Part shown: one piece after another, positions 40,247-48,952 of the stretch
Position numbering within the stretch: the stretch's first letter is position 1
Layout: the number at the start of each line of letters is the position of its first letter
NCBI GenBank assembly: GCA_902364065.1
Contig: CABJCJ010000001.1
Location: 62,001 to 126,000 of the forward strand
Length of the DNA: 64,000 nt
Direction: 5' to 3'
Origin: Veillonellaceae bacterium SB90
Lineage (GTDB): Bacteria > Bacillota > Negativicutes > Selenomonadales > Selenomonadaceae
Program-made: the position numbers and the translations under genes
The notes under the pieces: generated by a model
Database searches by the model: none
What the model saw: only the letters and a program-made list of their open reading frames with translations
What the model was told of the DNA's origin: nothing

Positions 40247-41146
40247 TTGAAACGAATCATGAGCCTGGTCCTCTGCCTGCTGCTCGTCGTCCTCGTGGCG
40301 GGCTGCGGCAGCACGAAGCAGGGGGGCAGCGACAAGAAGGCGTTCCGCATTGTCACGTCGTTCTATCCGATGTATATCGATGTCATCAACATCACGAAGG
40401 GCGTGGATGGCGTCGAGGTCGTCAACATGACGAAGCCGCAGACGGGCTGCCTGCACGATTACCAGCTGACGACGGAAGACATGAAGACGCTTGAGAAGGC
40501 CGATGCTTTCGTCGTCAACGGCGCCGGCATGGAGAGCTTCCTCGACAAGGTCGTCAAGCAGCAGAAGAATCTCAAGATCATCGATGCCTCGAAGTCAGAT
40601 GAGATTAACCTGCTCAAGGATGGCGATGAGGAGAATCCGCATGTCTGGCTCAGCGTGACGTACAGCATTGAGCAGGTCAAGGCCATCACGAGCCAGCTCT
40701 GCGAGGCAGACCCGGCACATGCTGATGCTTACCGTAAGAATGCGCTCGATTACGTGACAAAGCTCGACAAGCTGCGCACGCAGATGCACGAGGAGCTCGA
40801 CAACCTGCCGCACAAGGATATCGTGACGTTCCACGAGGCTTTCCCGTACCTGGCCAAGGAATTCAAGCTCAACGTGGTCAGCGTGATTGAGCGCGAGCCG
40901 GGGACGGAGCCGACGCCTCAGGAACTTGAGGAAACCATCCGCCAGGTGAATGCGCTGCCGGTCAAGGTGCTCTTTACGGAGCCGCAGTATTCGCCGTCAG
41001 CGGCGAAGACGATTGCCGCTGAGACGGGCGCAAAGGTCTATCAGCTTGATCCCGTGGTGACGGGAGAGGCGAACGAGCAGGCGATGGATGCCTATATCGA
41101 TGCGATGAAGAAGAATATGGAAGTCCTCAAAGAGGCACTCCAGTAA
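40247..41146 (+). CDS. Metal ABC transporter binding lipoprotein (ZnuA/TroA type)
   Basis: A 299-residue periplasmic/anchored metal-binding protein of the cluster A-I family. A lipobox LVAGC with Cys20 ends the signal peptide. The metal ligands are expected among the histidines in HDYQL, HVWLS and FHEAFPYLA and a late acidic residue; the His-rich loop of high-affinity zinc proteins is short or missing. TTG 40247 follows AGAAGGGAGA. No permease or ATPase gene is adjacent; the permease at the left edge of the window is a possible but unproven partner. Confidence 0.88.
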   Translation: MKRIMSLVLCLLLVVLVAGCGSTKQGGSDKKAFRIVTSFYPMYIDVINITKGVDGVEVVNMTKPQTGCLHDYQLTTEDMKTLEKADAFVVNGAGMESFLDKVVKQQKNLKIIDASKSDEINLLKDGDEENPHVWLSVTYSIEQVKAITSQLCEADPAHADAYRKNALDYVTKLDKLRTQMHEELDNLPHKDIVTFHEAFPYLAKEFKLNVVSVIEREPGTEPTPQELEETIRQVNALPVKVLFTEPQYSPSAAKTIAAETGAKVYQLDPVVTGEANEQAMDAYIDAMKKNMEVLKEALQ

Positions 41147-41153
41147 GGATTTC

Positions 41154-41190
41154 AGCCGCATGAGCAGAGTGTTGCTCATGCGGCTTTTTT
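41154..41190 (+). terminator. Terminator after the binding-lipoprotein gene
   Basis: Perfect 12-bp stem GCCGCATGAGCA / TGCTCATGCGGC, 6-base loop, six T. Confidence 0.93.
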
Positions 41191-41208
41191 CACGCATGTA
41201 TTTTCTAC

Positions 41209-41237
41209 TTGCAGAAAGTCAAAAAATCAAATATAAT
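41209..41237 (+). promoter_or_regulatory. ctsR: Promoter of the ctsR operon
   Basis: TTGCAG, 17 bases, TATAAT. The spacer contains one CtsR-type repeat pair and the early transcribed region a second. Confidence 0.8.
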
Positions 41238-41265
41238 ATAGGAAACTAATAGTCAAATAGTCAAT
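41217..41265. promoter_or_regulatory. Two CtsR-box-like repeat pairs
   Basis: Heptads AGTCAAA/AATCAAA at 41217-41223 and 41225-41231, and AGTCAAA/AGTCAAT at 41251-41257 and 41259-41265. They match the CtsR heptad, but within each pair they are 1 base apart instead of the 3 bases of the Bacillus consensus. They flank the -10 element, fitting autorepression. Confidence 0.65.
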
Positions 41266-41285
41266 TGCAAGTGAAGGTGATTATC

Positions 41286-41738
41286 GTGAGTAATATTGCA
41301 GATTTGATTGAAGCGTATATCTTGCGTCAGCTTGCGACGAAGCAGGACGGCAAGGTGGAGCTGCGGCGCACGGATATCGCGGACGAGATTTCCTGTGCTC
41401 CGTCCCAGATCAGTTATGTGCTGTCCACGCGCTTCACGCCGGCAAAGGGCTTTGTCGTAGAGTCGCGCCGCGGTCTCGGCGGCTATATCCGCATCGTGCA
41501 GGTGCCTCTGAAGAATCTCGTCTATCAGGATATGATAGAGAAGATTAAGGAGGATACGGATTACCAGACGGTGCAGTCGATGGTCCGGTATCTTCTGCAG
41601 CACGAGATGATCACGAACCGCGAGGCAGCGCTGATGATGCAGGTCGTGACGTCGGTGTATCAGTCGGAGGGCATGTCTGCCAAGGAGCGCGTTCATCTGC
41701 TCAAGGCCATGCTGATGACGGTGGAGAATTTTTCGTAG
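41286..41738 (+). CDS. ctsR: Heat-shock repressor CtsR
   Basis: Represses clp genes at normal temperature. It is 150 residues with a winged-helix DNA-binding half (DIADEISCAPSQISYVL, then the wing RRGLGGYIRI with its thermosensing glycine-rich tip) and a helical dimerisation half. The start is GTG 41286 after GAAGGTGAT. It is the first gene of the classical ctsR-mcsA-mcsB-clpC operon. Confidence 0.95.
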   Translation: MSNIADLIEAYILRQLATKQDGKVELRRTDIADEISCAPSQISYVLSTRFTPAKGFVVESRRGLGGYIRIVQVPLKNLVYQDMIEKIKEDTDYQTVQSMVRYLLQHEMITNREAALMMQVVTSVYQSEGMSAKERVHLLKAMLMTVENFS

Positions 41739-41795
41739 ATCGCGATTTCCCGTAGGATATCGTAGCAGAGAGAATACCTGGTAAAGGGGGAACGC

Positions 41796-42347
41796 ATGAT
41801 GTTATGCGATGATTGCGGCCGTAACCGGGCCGTTGTCCATATTACGCAGATCGGCCCGAATGGCCGTGTCGAGAAGAATCTTTGTGAGGAATGCGCGGCG
41901 AATTACAGCGAATTCCTCGTGGAACCGCAGCGCAGGAAGAACGTATCGATGAATGACTTCCTCAAGGGCGTTTTCAGCGCCGATACGGGCGCCGCGGAGC
42001 GCACAAAGGAACAGGTGACGGAACTGGTCTGCCCGAACTGTGGCATGAGTTACCGCGATTTCCAGCAGACGGGCAAGATCGGCTGCAGCGTCTGTTACAG
42101 TACGTTCCGCCGTCAGCTGGAGCCGCTGCTGCGCCGCATTCACGGCTCGAGCACGCACAGCGGCAAGATCCCGCACCGCAGCGGCGGCCGCCTCGAGAAG
42201 AAACATGAGATCGAGACGCTGCGCCGGGCGCTCAAGGAGTGCGTCGCGCAGGAAGAGTATGAGAAAGCCGCAGAGCTGCGCGACCGCGTGCGGCTGCTCG
42301 AGAAGGAACTGGAGGAGAAGGAAGGGGGCCGTGCCGATGTCCGTTAA
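41796..42347 (+). CDS. mcsA: McsA, activator of the McsB arginine kinase
   Basis: A 183-residue protein with zinc sites in two pairs (CDDCG...CEEC and CPNCG...CSVC) and a C-terminal UVR motif (EEYEKAAELRDRVRLLE). In Bacillus it binds zinc and activates the kinase McsB. AAAGGGGG precedes the start; an ATG one codon later is equally possible. Its end overlaps the mcsB start by 11 bases. Confidence 0.92.
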   Translation: MMLCDDCGRNRAVVHITQIGPNGRVEKNLCEECAANYSEFLVEPQRRKNVSMNDFLKGVFSADTGAAERTKEQVTELVCPNCGMSYRDFQQTGKIGCSVCYSTFRRQLEPLLRRIHGSSTHSGKIPHRSGGRLEKKHEIETLRRALKECVAQEEYEKAAELRDRVRLLEKELEEKEGGRADVR

Positions 42348-43425
42348 TACGCTTTTGCGCGACAGCAGCCTTTCCTGGCTGGCCGCTGAGGGCAGGGAGA
42401 GCGATGTCGTGCTCGCAAGCCGGATCCGCTTGGCCCGCAACTTCCGTCAGGTGCCGTTCCCGAACCGGGCGGATTTCAACCAGCTCGCCGAGGTGCGCCT
42501 GCAGGTCGAGAAGATCCTGCCGGGCATTGCCGCGGATCTGCAGCAGGATTTTGATTTGCTCGATATGGAGCGCCTGAGTCCGCTGCAGCGCGATGTGCTC
42601 GTGGAGAAGCAGCTCATCAGCAACAACTTCATCCAGAATCCGCAGCATCGCGTGGCGTTCATCACCGAAGACTGCCGCACGAGCATCATGATCAATGAGG
42701 AGGATCACCTGCGCATCCAGTGCATGGCGCCGGGGCTCGACCTCGATACGCCGTTTGCCAAGGCCTCGCATATCGATGATATGATTGAAGACAAGCTCGA
42801 TATTGCCTTTGATGAGAAGATGGGCTATTTGACCTCGTGCCCGACGAACCTCGGCACGGGTCTGCGCGCGTCAGTGCTGCTGCATCTGCCGGGACTCGTC
42901 TTCACGCACAATATCGAGAGTATCGTCAACATCTCGCCGCAGCTTGGCCTGGCCATCCGCAGCGTGTACGGTGACGAGAAAGAACGTTTCGGCAATCTGT
43001 TCCAGATTTCCAATCAGCTGACGCTGGGCTTCTCGGAGAATGAGATCATCGAGAACCTCAAGACGGCTGTCATGGAGATCGTTTCCCATGAGCGCCAGGC
43101 GCGCAAGGCCCTGGCCCTCTACATGAAGGAACGCCTCGAAGATGAGGTATGGCGTGCCTATGGCACGCTGCGCTACGCGCGCCTGCTGTCGGAACAGGAG
43201 GTCTTGGAACTCTTATCGAAGGTGCGCCTTGGCATCGATCTCAAGCTCATCAACGAGGTCGCGGCCGATTGCTTCGCCGAGATCCTCATCAGCAGCCGCA
43301 CGAGCTACCTGCAGAATGTTGCAGAGAATGAGAATTTATCCAAACATGAAATAGACAGGCTGCGGGCCAATCATGTGCGCCAGGCACTTCTGGCACATGC
43401 CCGCGGCCAGGAGGCTCCAAAATGA
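42337..43425 (+). CDS. mcsB: McsB protein arginine kinase
   Basis: A phosphagen-kinase-fold enzyme that phosphorylates arginines and marks proteins for ClpCP. It is 362 residues long. The family signature VVLASRIRLARN is near the N-terminus, with CPTNLGTGLRASV at the catalytic cysteine region, a hallmark of guanidino kinases. The ATG at 42337 follows GGGGG. The stop overlaps the clpC start (ATGA). Confidence 0.95.
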   Translation: MSVNTLLRDSSLSWLAAEGRESDVVLASRIRLARNFRQVPFPNRADFNQLAEVRLQVEKILPGIAADLQQDFDLLDMERLSPLQRDVLVEKQLISNNFIQNPQHRVAFITEDCRTSIMINEEDHLRIQCMAPGLDLDTPFAKASHIDDMIEDKLDIAFDEKMGYLTSCPTNLGTGLRASVLLHLPGLVFTHNIESIVNISPQLGLAIRSVYGDEKERFGNLFQISNQLTLGFSENEIIENLKTAVMEIVSHERQARKALALYMKERLEDEVWRAYGTLRYARLLSEQEVLELLSKVRLGIDLKLINEVAADCFAEILISSRTSYLQNVAENENLSKHEIDRLRANHVRQALLAHARGQEAPK

Positions 43426-45938
43426 ATTATCGCAATCATTTTACCAGCCGTGCCATCAAGGCCATCGAATTCGCGCAGTACGTGTCGCGCAATCTCGAAC
43501 AGGACTACATCGGCACGGAGCATATCCTGCTGGGCCTCCTGCATGAGGAGGGCAGCGTGGCCTATGAGGCGCTGTCAGCAGTCGGACTGAACTTCGACAC
43601 CGTCATGCAGAGGGTAGAGGCAATGGTGTCCGGCGAGACGGATTATCCGTCGGACAATCCCTACTATACGCCGCGGGCCAAGCGCGTCATGGAAGGGGCC
43701 GTCGAGGAGGCACAGAGCCTTCGCCATAATTACATCGGCACGGAACATATCCTGCTGGCCCTGCTCGAGGAAACGGAGGGAGCGGCGACGGAACTCCTCA
43801 TCAGCCTGGGCGTGGATTTCGACGCCCTGCAGGATGAGGTGCTGGCGCGCATCGACAGCCCGCATCCTGAAGGCGACGGCGAGGCCTCAGCCGGCCGCGG
43901 TGAGGCGCGCGGCCGCACGCATCAGCCGATGATGGTGGAGCGCTTCGGCCGCAACCTCAACGATGTGGCCAAAGAGGGCCATATGGACCCCGTCATCGGC
44001 CGCGACAAGGAAATCCAGCGCGTCGTTCAGATTCTTTCGCGTCGCACGAAGAACAATCCCATCCTCATCGGCGAGCCGGGCGTCGGCAAGACGGCCATCG
44101 CTGAGGGGCTGGCGCAGCGCATTGTGGAAGGCACCGTCCCGTACATGCTGCGCGACAAGAAAGTCATCTCGCTCTCGATGGCTTCGCTCGTGGCTGGTGC
44201 CAAGTATCGTGGTGAGTTTGAGGAACGCCTCAAGGGGCTCATCGACGAGATCCGTAAGGATGGCAGCATCATCCTGTTCATCGATGAGATGCACACGCTC
44301 ATCGGCGCCGGTGCGGCGGAGGGCGCACTCGATGCGGCCAATATCCTGAAGCCGGCGCTCTCGCGCGGCGAGATTCAGATCATCGGTGCAACGACGCTTG
44401 ACGAATACAAGAAGCATCTGGAAAAGGATGCAGCCCTTTCCAGAAGGTTCCAGACCATCATGGTCGAGGAGCCCGATGAGGAAGATGCCAAGAAGATTTT
44501 GTATGGCCTGCGTCCCAAGTATGAGGATTTCCACCGTGCGCATATCGAGGACGAGGCCATTGATGCGGCCGTGCGCCTTTCGCAGCGGTACATCACGGAC
44601 CGCTTTCTGCCGGATAAGGCCATCGACCTTATGGATGAAGCCGCTTCCAAGGTCCGCATGAAGCAGGTGGCTCAGCCGGATCACCTGAAGGACGTGCGTG
44701 CCAGACTCGACAAGCTGCAGAGTGATAAAGAGGCAGCCATTGCCGCGCAGGATTACGAGCGCGCGGCGAAGCTTCGCGACAAGGCCCAACTTGTGAAAGA
44801 TGAGCTTGATGAAGCCAAGCGCAAGCTCGAGAAACGCGGCACGAGCCGCATTGTCGTGCGGGCTGACGACATTGCCGATGTCGTGGCGCAGTGGACGGGC
44901 GTGCCCGTCAGGCAGATTGCGGCCAAGGAATCCGACCGGCTGCTGCATATGGAGAAGATCCTTGCGCGCCGCGTCGTCGGCCAGCAGGAAGCGGTGGAAG
45001 CCGTTTCCAAGGCGGTGCGCCGCGCGCGGGCGGGGCTCAAGGATCCGAAGCGTCCCATCGGCTCGTTCCTGTTCCTCGGACCGACGGGCGTCGGCAAGAC
45101 GGAGCTTGCCAAGGCGCTGTCGGAAGCCCTGTTCGGCACGGAAGATGCCATCATCCGCTTCGATATGTCCGAGTACATGGAAAAGTATGCAGTTTCCCGC
45201 ATGGTCGGTGCGCCTCCGGGCTACGTGGGCTATGAGGAAGGCGGTCAGCTCACGGATGCCGTGCGCCGCAAGCCGTATTCCATTATCCTGCTCGACGAGA
45301 TCGAGAAGGCGCATCCCGATGTCTTCAACATCCTGCTGCAGGTCCTCGACGATGGCCGCCTGACGGATGGCAAGGGCAGGACCGTGGATTTCCGCAATAC
45401 GGTCATCATCATGACGAGCAATGCGGGCGCCGATCTCCTGCGCCGCACGGGCGGTTCACTTGGCTTTGCCGTAGGCGGCGACGACGGAGACAACGGAGAA
45501 GAAGCCGGGAGAAAACGCGTGCTGCAGTCCATCCGCCATGTGTTCAAACCGGAATTCCTCAACCGCATCGATGAGCTCATCGTCTTCCATCCACTCGGCC
45601 GCGCCGAGCTCGAGCGCATCGTGGATATCCTGCTGCGGGATGTCCGCAAGCGCCTGCAGGAACGTGACATCCGCCTCGACATCAGCCCGGCGGCCAAGAA
45701 CAAACTCGTGGAACAGGGCACGGATTTCAAATACGGTGCCCGTCCCCTGAAGCGGGCCATCCAGAAGCTCGTCGAGGACCGCATCGCCGAGCGGCTGCTC
45801 GCACGCGAATTCCGTTCCGGCGATACCATCCTCGTGCGCAAGAGCGGCGATGAGCTGACGTTTGCGCGCAGGGAGGACAAGGATGAAACGGACGAAAAAG
45901 CGGCTCAGCCGGCAGGGGGCGTCCATGCCAAGGAATAA
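43422..45938 (+). CDS. clpC: AAA+ unfoldase ClpC
   Basis: The regulatory ATPase of the ClpCP protease, 838 residues. It contains two Clp_N repeats (1-145), the first AAA module with GEPGVGKT (near 217-224), a middle UVR-containing coiled coil ([19 protein letters not shown]), the second AAA module with GPTGVGKT (near 553) and a C-terminal D2-small domain. It is translationally coupled to mcsB. clpP is not in the window. Confidence 0.97.
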   Translation: MNYRNHFTSRAIKAIEFAQYVSRNLEQDYIGTEHILLGLLHEEGSVAYEALSAVGLNFDTVMQRVEAMVSGETDYPSDNPYYTPRAKRVMEGAVEEAQSLRHNYIGTEHILLALLEETEGAATELLISLGVDFDALQDEVLARIDSPHPEGDGEASAGRGEARGRTHQPMMVERFGRNLNDVAKEGHMDPVIGRDKEIQRVVQILSRRTKNNPILIGEPGVGKTAIAEGLAQRIVEGTVPYMLRDKKVISLSMASLVAGAKYRGEFEERLKGLIDEIRKDGSIILFIDEMHTLIGAGAAEGALDAANILKPALSRGEIQIIGATTLDEYKKHLEKDAALSRRFQTIMVEEPDEEDAKKILYGLRPKYEDFHRAHIEDEAIDAAVRLSQRYITDRFLPDKAIDLMDEAASKVRMKQVAQPDHLKDVRARLDKLQSDKEAAIAAQDYERAAKLRDKAQLVKDELDEAKRKLEKRGTSRIVVRADDIADVVAQWTGVPVRQIAAKESDRLLHMEKILARRVVGQQEAVEAVSKAVRRARAGLKDPKRPIGSFLFLGPTGVGKTELAKALSEALFGTEDAIIRFDMSEYMEKYAVSRMVGAPPGYVGYEEGGQLTDAVRRKPYSIILLDEIEKAHPDVFNILLQVLDDGRLTDGKGRTVDFRNTVIIMTSNAGADLLRRTGGSLGFAVGGDDGDNGEEAGRKRVLQSIRHVFKPEFLNRIDELIVFHPLGRAELERIVDILLRDVRKRLQERDIRLDISPAAKNKLVEQGTDFKYGARPLKRAIQKLVEDRIAERLLAREFRSGDTILVRKSGDELTFARREDKDETDEKAAQPAGGVHAKE

Positions 45939-46062
45939 GCTGCTGCCGGAAGGATATGGGGCAAGGTTCTGGAACTTCTGCCAGAATCTCATCTGGGCGG
46001 TCGTCTGGCTCGGCCGCTGGACCATCCGCCTCGTGCGGAAGTTGCTGACAAGAGAGAAGTGA
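45925..46062 (+). CDS. Small single-helix membrane protein between clpC and radA
   Basis: A 45-residue product with one hydrophobic helix (FWNFCQNLIWAVVWLGRW) followed by basic residues (RLVRKLLTREK). CAGGGGG lies 6 bases before ATG 45925. The gene overlaps the clpC end in another frame and stops 10 bases before radA. A longer reading from an ATG at 45883 is possible. No family is recognised; tight packing in the operon and a ribosome site support a real gene. Confidence 0.5.
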   Translation: MPRNKLLPEGYGARFWNFCQNLIWAVVWLGRWTIRLVRKLLTREK

Positions 46063-46072
46063 GGTGTCGCGA

Positions 46073-47449
46073 TTGCCCAAGAAAAAGAAGACCGTCTATG
46101 TCTGCCAGGAATGCGGGTACGATACGCCGAAGTGGCTCGGCCGCTGTCCGGGCTGTGGTGCCTGGAATACCATGGTCGAGGAAACGGTGACGCCGGAACC
46201 GGCGTCGGGAGGCCTGCGCCTCGGGCTCTCCGATGCGCGCAAGCCACAGCCGATTGCCGAGGTTCGCATTGAGGATCTGCCGCGCTTTGCGACGGGCTCG
46301 GGCGAACTTGACCGCGTGCTCGGCGGCGGCGTCATTCCGGGCTCCATGGTGCTCATCGTCGGCGATCCCGGCGTCGGCAAATCGAGTCTGACGCTGCGCG
46401 TCTGTGCCGAGGTGGCGCGGGGCGGCCGCAAGGTGCTTTACGTGACCGGTGAGGAGAGCACGCGGCAGGTGCGCATGCGGGCCGACCGTCTGCACGCGCT
46501 GGCGGATTCCCTGCTCGTCGTCAGCGAGACGAATCTCGAGACGATTGAGCAGCACATCCTTGCCGAAAAGCCGAAGCTTCTGGTCATCGATTCCATCCAG
46601 ACCATATTCAAGCCCGATGTGCAGAGTGCGCCGGGCTCCGTCTCCCAGGTGCGCGAATGCTCCGTCGATTTATTGCGCATTGCCAAGACGAATGGCATCG
46701 CGGCGTTTATCATCGGCCATGTCACGAAGGATGGCACGCTCGCGGGACCGCGCGTCCTCGAGCATATCGTCGATACGGTGCTCTACTTCGAGGGGGAGCG
46801 CAATGCGGAGTATCGTGTGCTGCGCGCGGTCAAGAACCGCTTTGGCAGCACGAACGAGCTCGGTCTGTTCGAGATGCGCGATGTGGGGCTCGTCGATGTA
46901 CCCGATGCTTCGAAACTCTTTTTGTCGGACCGCGAGCAGGACTCCGGCACGGTCATCGTGCCGACCGTCGAGGGCACGCGGCCGCTGCTCGTGGAGCTTC
47001 AGGCCCTCGTGGCGCCCACGCCGTATGTGCCGCCGCGCCGCACGGCTGATTCCGTCGACGTCAAGAGGATCCAGCTTCTGCTGGCCGTGCTCGAGAAGCG
47101 CGTCCATCTTTCAATCGGCGCCTGCGATGTTTACGTCAAGGTGGCCGGCGGCATCCGCATCGATGAGCCGGCGGCTGATCTCGGCCTCTGCGTGGCCATG
47201 GCTTCGAGCTTTGCCAACCGGCTGCTGCGGCCCAAGACCATCGTCTTCGGCGAGGTCGGGCTCTCCGGCGAAGTCCGGGCTGTCAGCCAGGCGGACCTGC
47301 GCATCCATGAAGCCAAACGCCTGGGCTTCCAGCACGTCGTCCTGCCTATGAAGAATTACCGCCAGCTTAAGGATACGATTGAAGGGATTTCGCTCTATGG
47401 GGCGGAAACCATCGGCGATGCGCTGCGCCTGGCCATGCCGAAGGCATAG
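46073..47449 (+). CDS. radA: DNA repair protein RadA (Sms)
   Basis: A RecA-like helicase that helps branch migration in recombination, 458 residues. The N-terminal zinc finger has CxxC pairs at 11/14 and 25/28 (CQECG, CPGCG). The Walker A GDPGVGKSS, the RadA-specific KNRFGS motif and a C-terminal Lon-like domain are present. TTG 46073 after GAGGTG is preferred; a GTG at 46064 is possible. It closes the ctsR-mcsA-mcsB-clpC operon, an arrangement common in Firmicutes. Confidence 0.95.
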   Translation: MPKKKKTVYVCQECGYDTPKWLGRCPGCGAWNTMVEETVTPEPASGGLRLGLSDARKPQPIAEVRIEDLPRFATGSGELDRVLGGGVIPGSMVLIVGDPGVGKSSLTLRVCAEVARGGRKVLYVTGEESTRQVRMRADRLHALADSLLVVSETNLETIEQHILAEKPKLLVIDSIQTIFKPDVQSAPGSVSQVRECSVDLLRIAKTNGIAAFIIGHVTKDGTLAGPRVLEHIVDTVLYFEGERNAEYRVLRAVKNRFGSTNELGLFEMRDVGLVDVPDASKLFLSDREQDSGTVIVPTVEGTRPLLVELQALVAPTPYVPPRRTADSVDVKRIQLLLAVLEKRVHLSIGACDVYVKVAGGIRIDEPAADLGLCVAMASSFANRLLRPKTIVFGEVGLSGEVRAVSQADLRIHEAKRLGFQHVVLPMKNYRQLKDTIEGISLYGAETIGDALRLAMPKA

Positions 47450-47474
47450 ACAGGACGCCGTGACGTGTTATAAT
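47447..47474 (+). promoter_or_regulatory. Possible promoter at the end of radA
   Basis: TAGACA, 16 bases, TATAAT, overlapping the radA stop. The hairpin at 47489-47518 lies just after the predicted start, so this may instead be chance sequence. Confidence 0.4.
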
Positions 47475-47488
47475 AGAATCATCCGCAG

Positions 47489-47518
47489 AAAACCTTCCTC
47501 GGCTGGGGAAGGTTTTTC
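47489..47518 (+). terminator. Terminator after radA
   Basis: 10-bp stem AAAACCTTCC / GGAAGGTTTT with an 8-base loop and a T-rich tail. Confidence 0.8.
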
Positions 47519-47554
47519 TTGTGAAGAAAAAAACGACTTCTGGGAGGGTATGAT

Positions 47555-48724
47555 ATGCCTCGATTATGTGATAGGGCGGGCTGCGTCAGGCGGGCCGGCC
47601 TGCTCGTCTTTTTCCTGTTGTTCCTGTTGCTGCCGGCCTCGCTGGCGCAGGCGGAAGAGCCTGAGGTTACGGCGGATGCGGCCATCCTCATCGATGCGCA
47701 GACGGGCCGCGTGCTCTGGTCGAAGCATGGTGAGGAGCGCCATTATCCGGCCAGCATGACGAAGATGATGACCTGCATTCTGGGCATGAACAGCCTGACG
47801 CCCGACAGCCTCGTGAAGATTTCGCCGCTCGCGGCGCAGACCGAGGATACGCCGCTGCAAATCGCAGCGGGCGATACGATGCGCTTTGAGGAAATCCTGC
47901 GCGGCATGATGATGGCATCGGACAACGGGGCGGCGGTGGCCATTGCGGAAGCAGCGGACGGCAGCGTCCCCGACTTTGTCGCGCGCATGAATGAAAAAGC
48001 GGCGGAGCTCGGCATGACCGGCACGCATTTCGCGAATCCGAACGGGTTGACGGATGAAGACCACTATTCGACGCCTCACGATATGGCACGGCTGGCACAG
48101 TATGCCATGCGGAATCCCGTGTTCCGCGATATCGTGCGCCAGCAGCAGCGCACGATCCGCTGGGAAGAGCCTGCAGGCAAGCAGCTGCTCGTGGAGAACA
48201 CGAATGAGCTCCTGGGCCGCTATGAGGGCATCACGGGCATCAAGACGGGCTGGACGAAGGCGGCCGGCGGCTGCCTGGCCGCTTCGGCGGAACGCGGCGA
48301 TGTCAGGCTCATCGCCGTGGTCATGCATGCGGCGAGCGAAGAGGACCGCTTCAAGGATATGCGGCGCATCCTGGATTACGGCTTTGCTGAGACGACTATG
48401 GCTGCCGGGCCGACGGCCTCCGCATGCAAGCGTCACGTCTGGGTCAAGGGCGGCGTTCATTCGCGGACCAAGGTGGTTCCGGCGGGGGATATCTATTATC
48501 CGCTGCTGCCGGGAGAATCTGCCGAGCATTATACGATTTCGTATGACCTGCCGAAGGTCATTGCCGCGCCCATCGAGCCCGGCGAAGCCGTCGGCAAACT
48601 CATCCTGTCATACGACGGGCAGCCGGTCGGCAGCGTCGACCTCATCGCCAATCCGGTGGAGCCGGGATTCTCGCTCGGTTCCTGGCTCGTGGGCGTCTTC
48701 GAGGGCGTGCTGACGTGGCTTTGA
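47555..48724 (+). CDS. D-alanyl-D-alanine carboxypeptidase (DacF/PBP5 type)
   Basis: A penicillin-binding protein that trims the last D-alanine of peptidoglycan peptides in the periplasm, 389 residues. The signal peptide covers residues 1-33 (ends SLAQA). The active-site motifs are Ser67-Met-Thr-Lys70, Ser122-Asp-Asn124 and Lys230-Thr-Gly. The C-terminal PBP5 beta domain is followed by a hydrophobic/amphipathic end (GSWLVGVFEGVLTWL) that probably holds the membrane. GGGAGGGT lies before the ATG. Confidence 0.93.
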   Translation: MPRLCDRAGCVRRAGLLVFFLLFLLLPASLAQAEEPEVTADAAILIDAQTGRVLWSKHGEERHYPASMTKMMTCILGMNSLTPDSLVKISPLAAQTEDTPLQIAAGDTMRFEEILRGMMMASDNGAAVAIAEAADGSVPDFVARMNEKAAELGMTGTHFANPNGLTDEDHYSTPHDMARLAQYAMRNPVFRDIVRQQQRTIRWEEPAGKQLLVENTNELLGRYEGITGIKTGWTKAAGGCLAASAERGDVRLIAVVMHAASEEDRFKDMRRILDYGFAETTMAAGPTASACKRHVWVKGGVHSRTKVVPAGDIYYPLLPGESAEHYTISYDLPKVIAAPIEPGEAVGKLILSYDGQPVGSVDLIANPVEPGFSLGSWLVGVFEGVLTWL

Positions 48725-48751
48725 TGCCTGTTTCCTGCGCCTGGCATGCGG

Positions 48752-48781
48752 TTGACAGTGGCAAGACGATTATATTATAAT
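48752..48781 (+). promoter_or_regulatory. Consensus promoter of tRNA-Leu
   Basis: TTGACA, 18 bases, TATAAT, ending 8 bases before the tRNA. Confidence 0.9.
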
Positions 48782-48789
48782 GTCCCTAT

Positions 48790-48874
<85 letters not shown>

Positions 48875-48884
48875 GAGCAAAGTT

Positions 48885-48932
48885 CGGGGTTGTCACACGG
48901 AGGAAACTCGGTGGGGGCAGCCCCGTTTTATT
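48885..48932 (+). terminator. Probable terminator of tRNA-Leu
   Basis: 7-bp stem CGGGGTT / AGCCCCG (one wobble) with a 27-base loop, then TTTTATT. Confidence 0.5.
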
Positions 48933-48952
48933 ATGAAAGGATTTCCATTACC

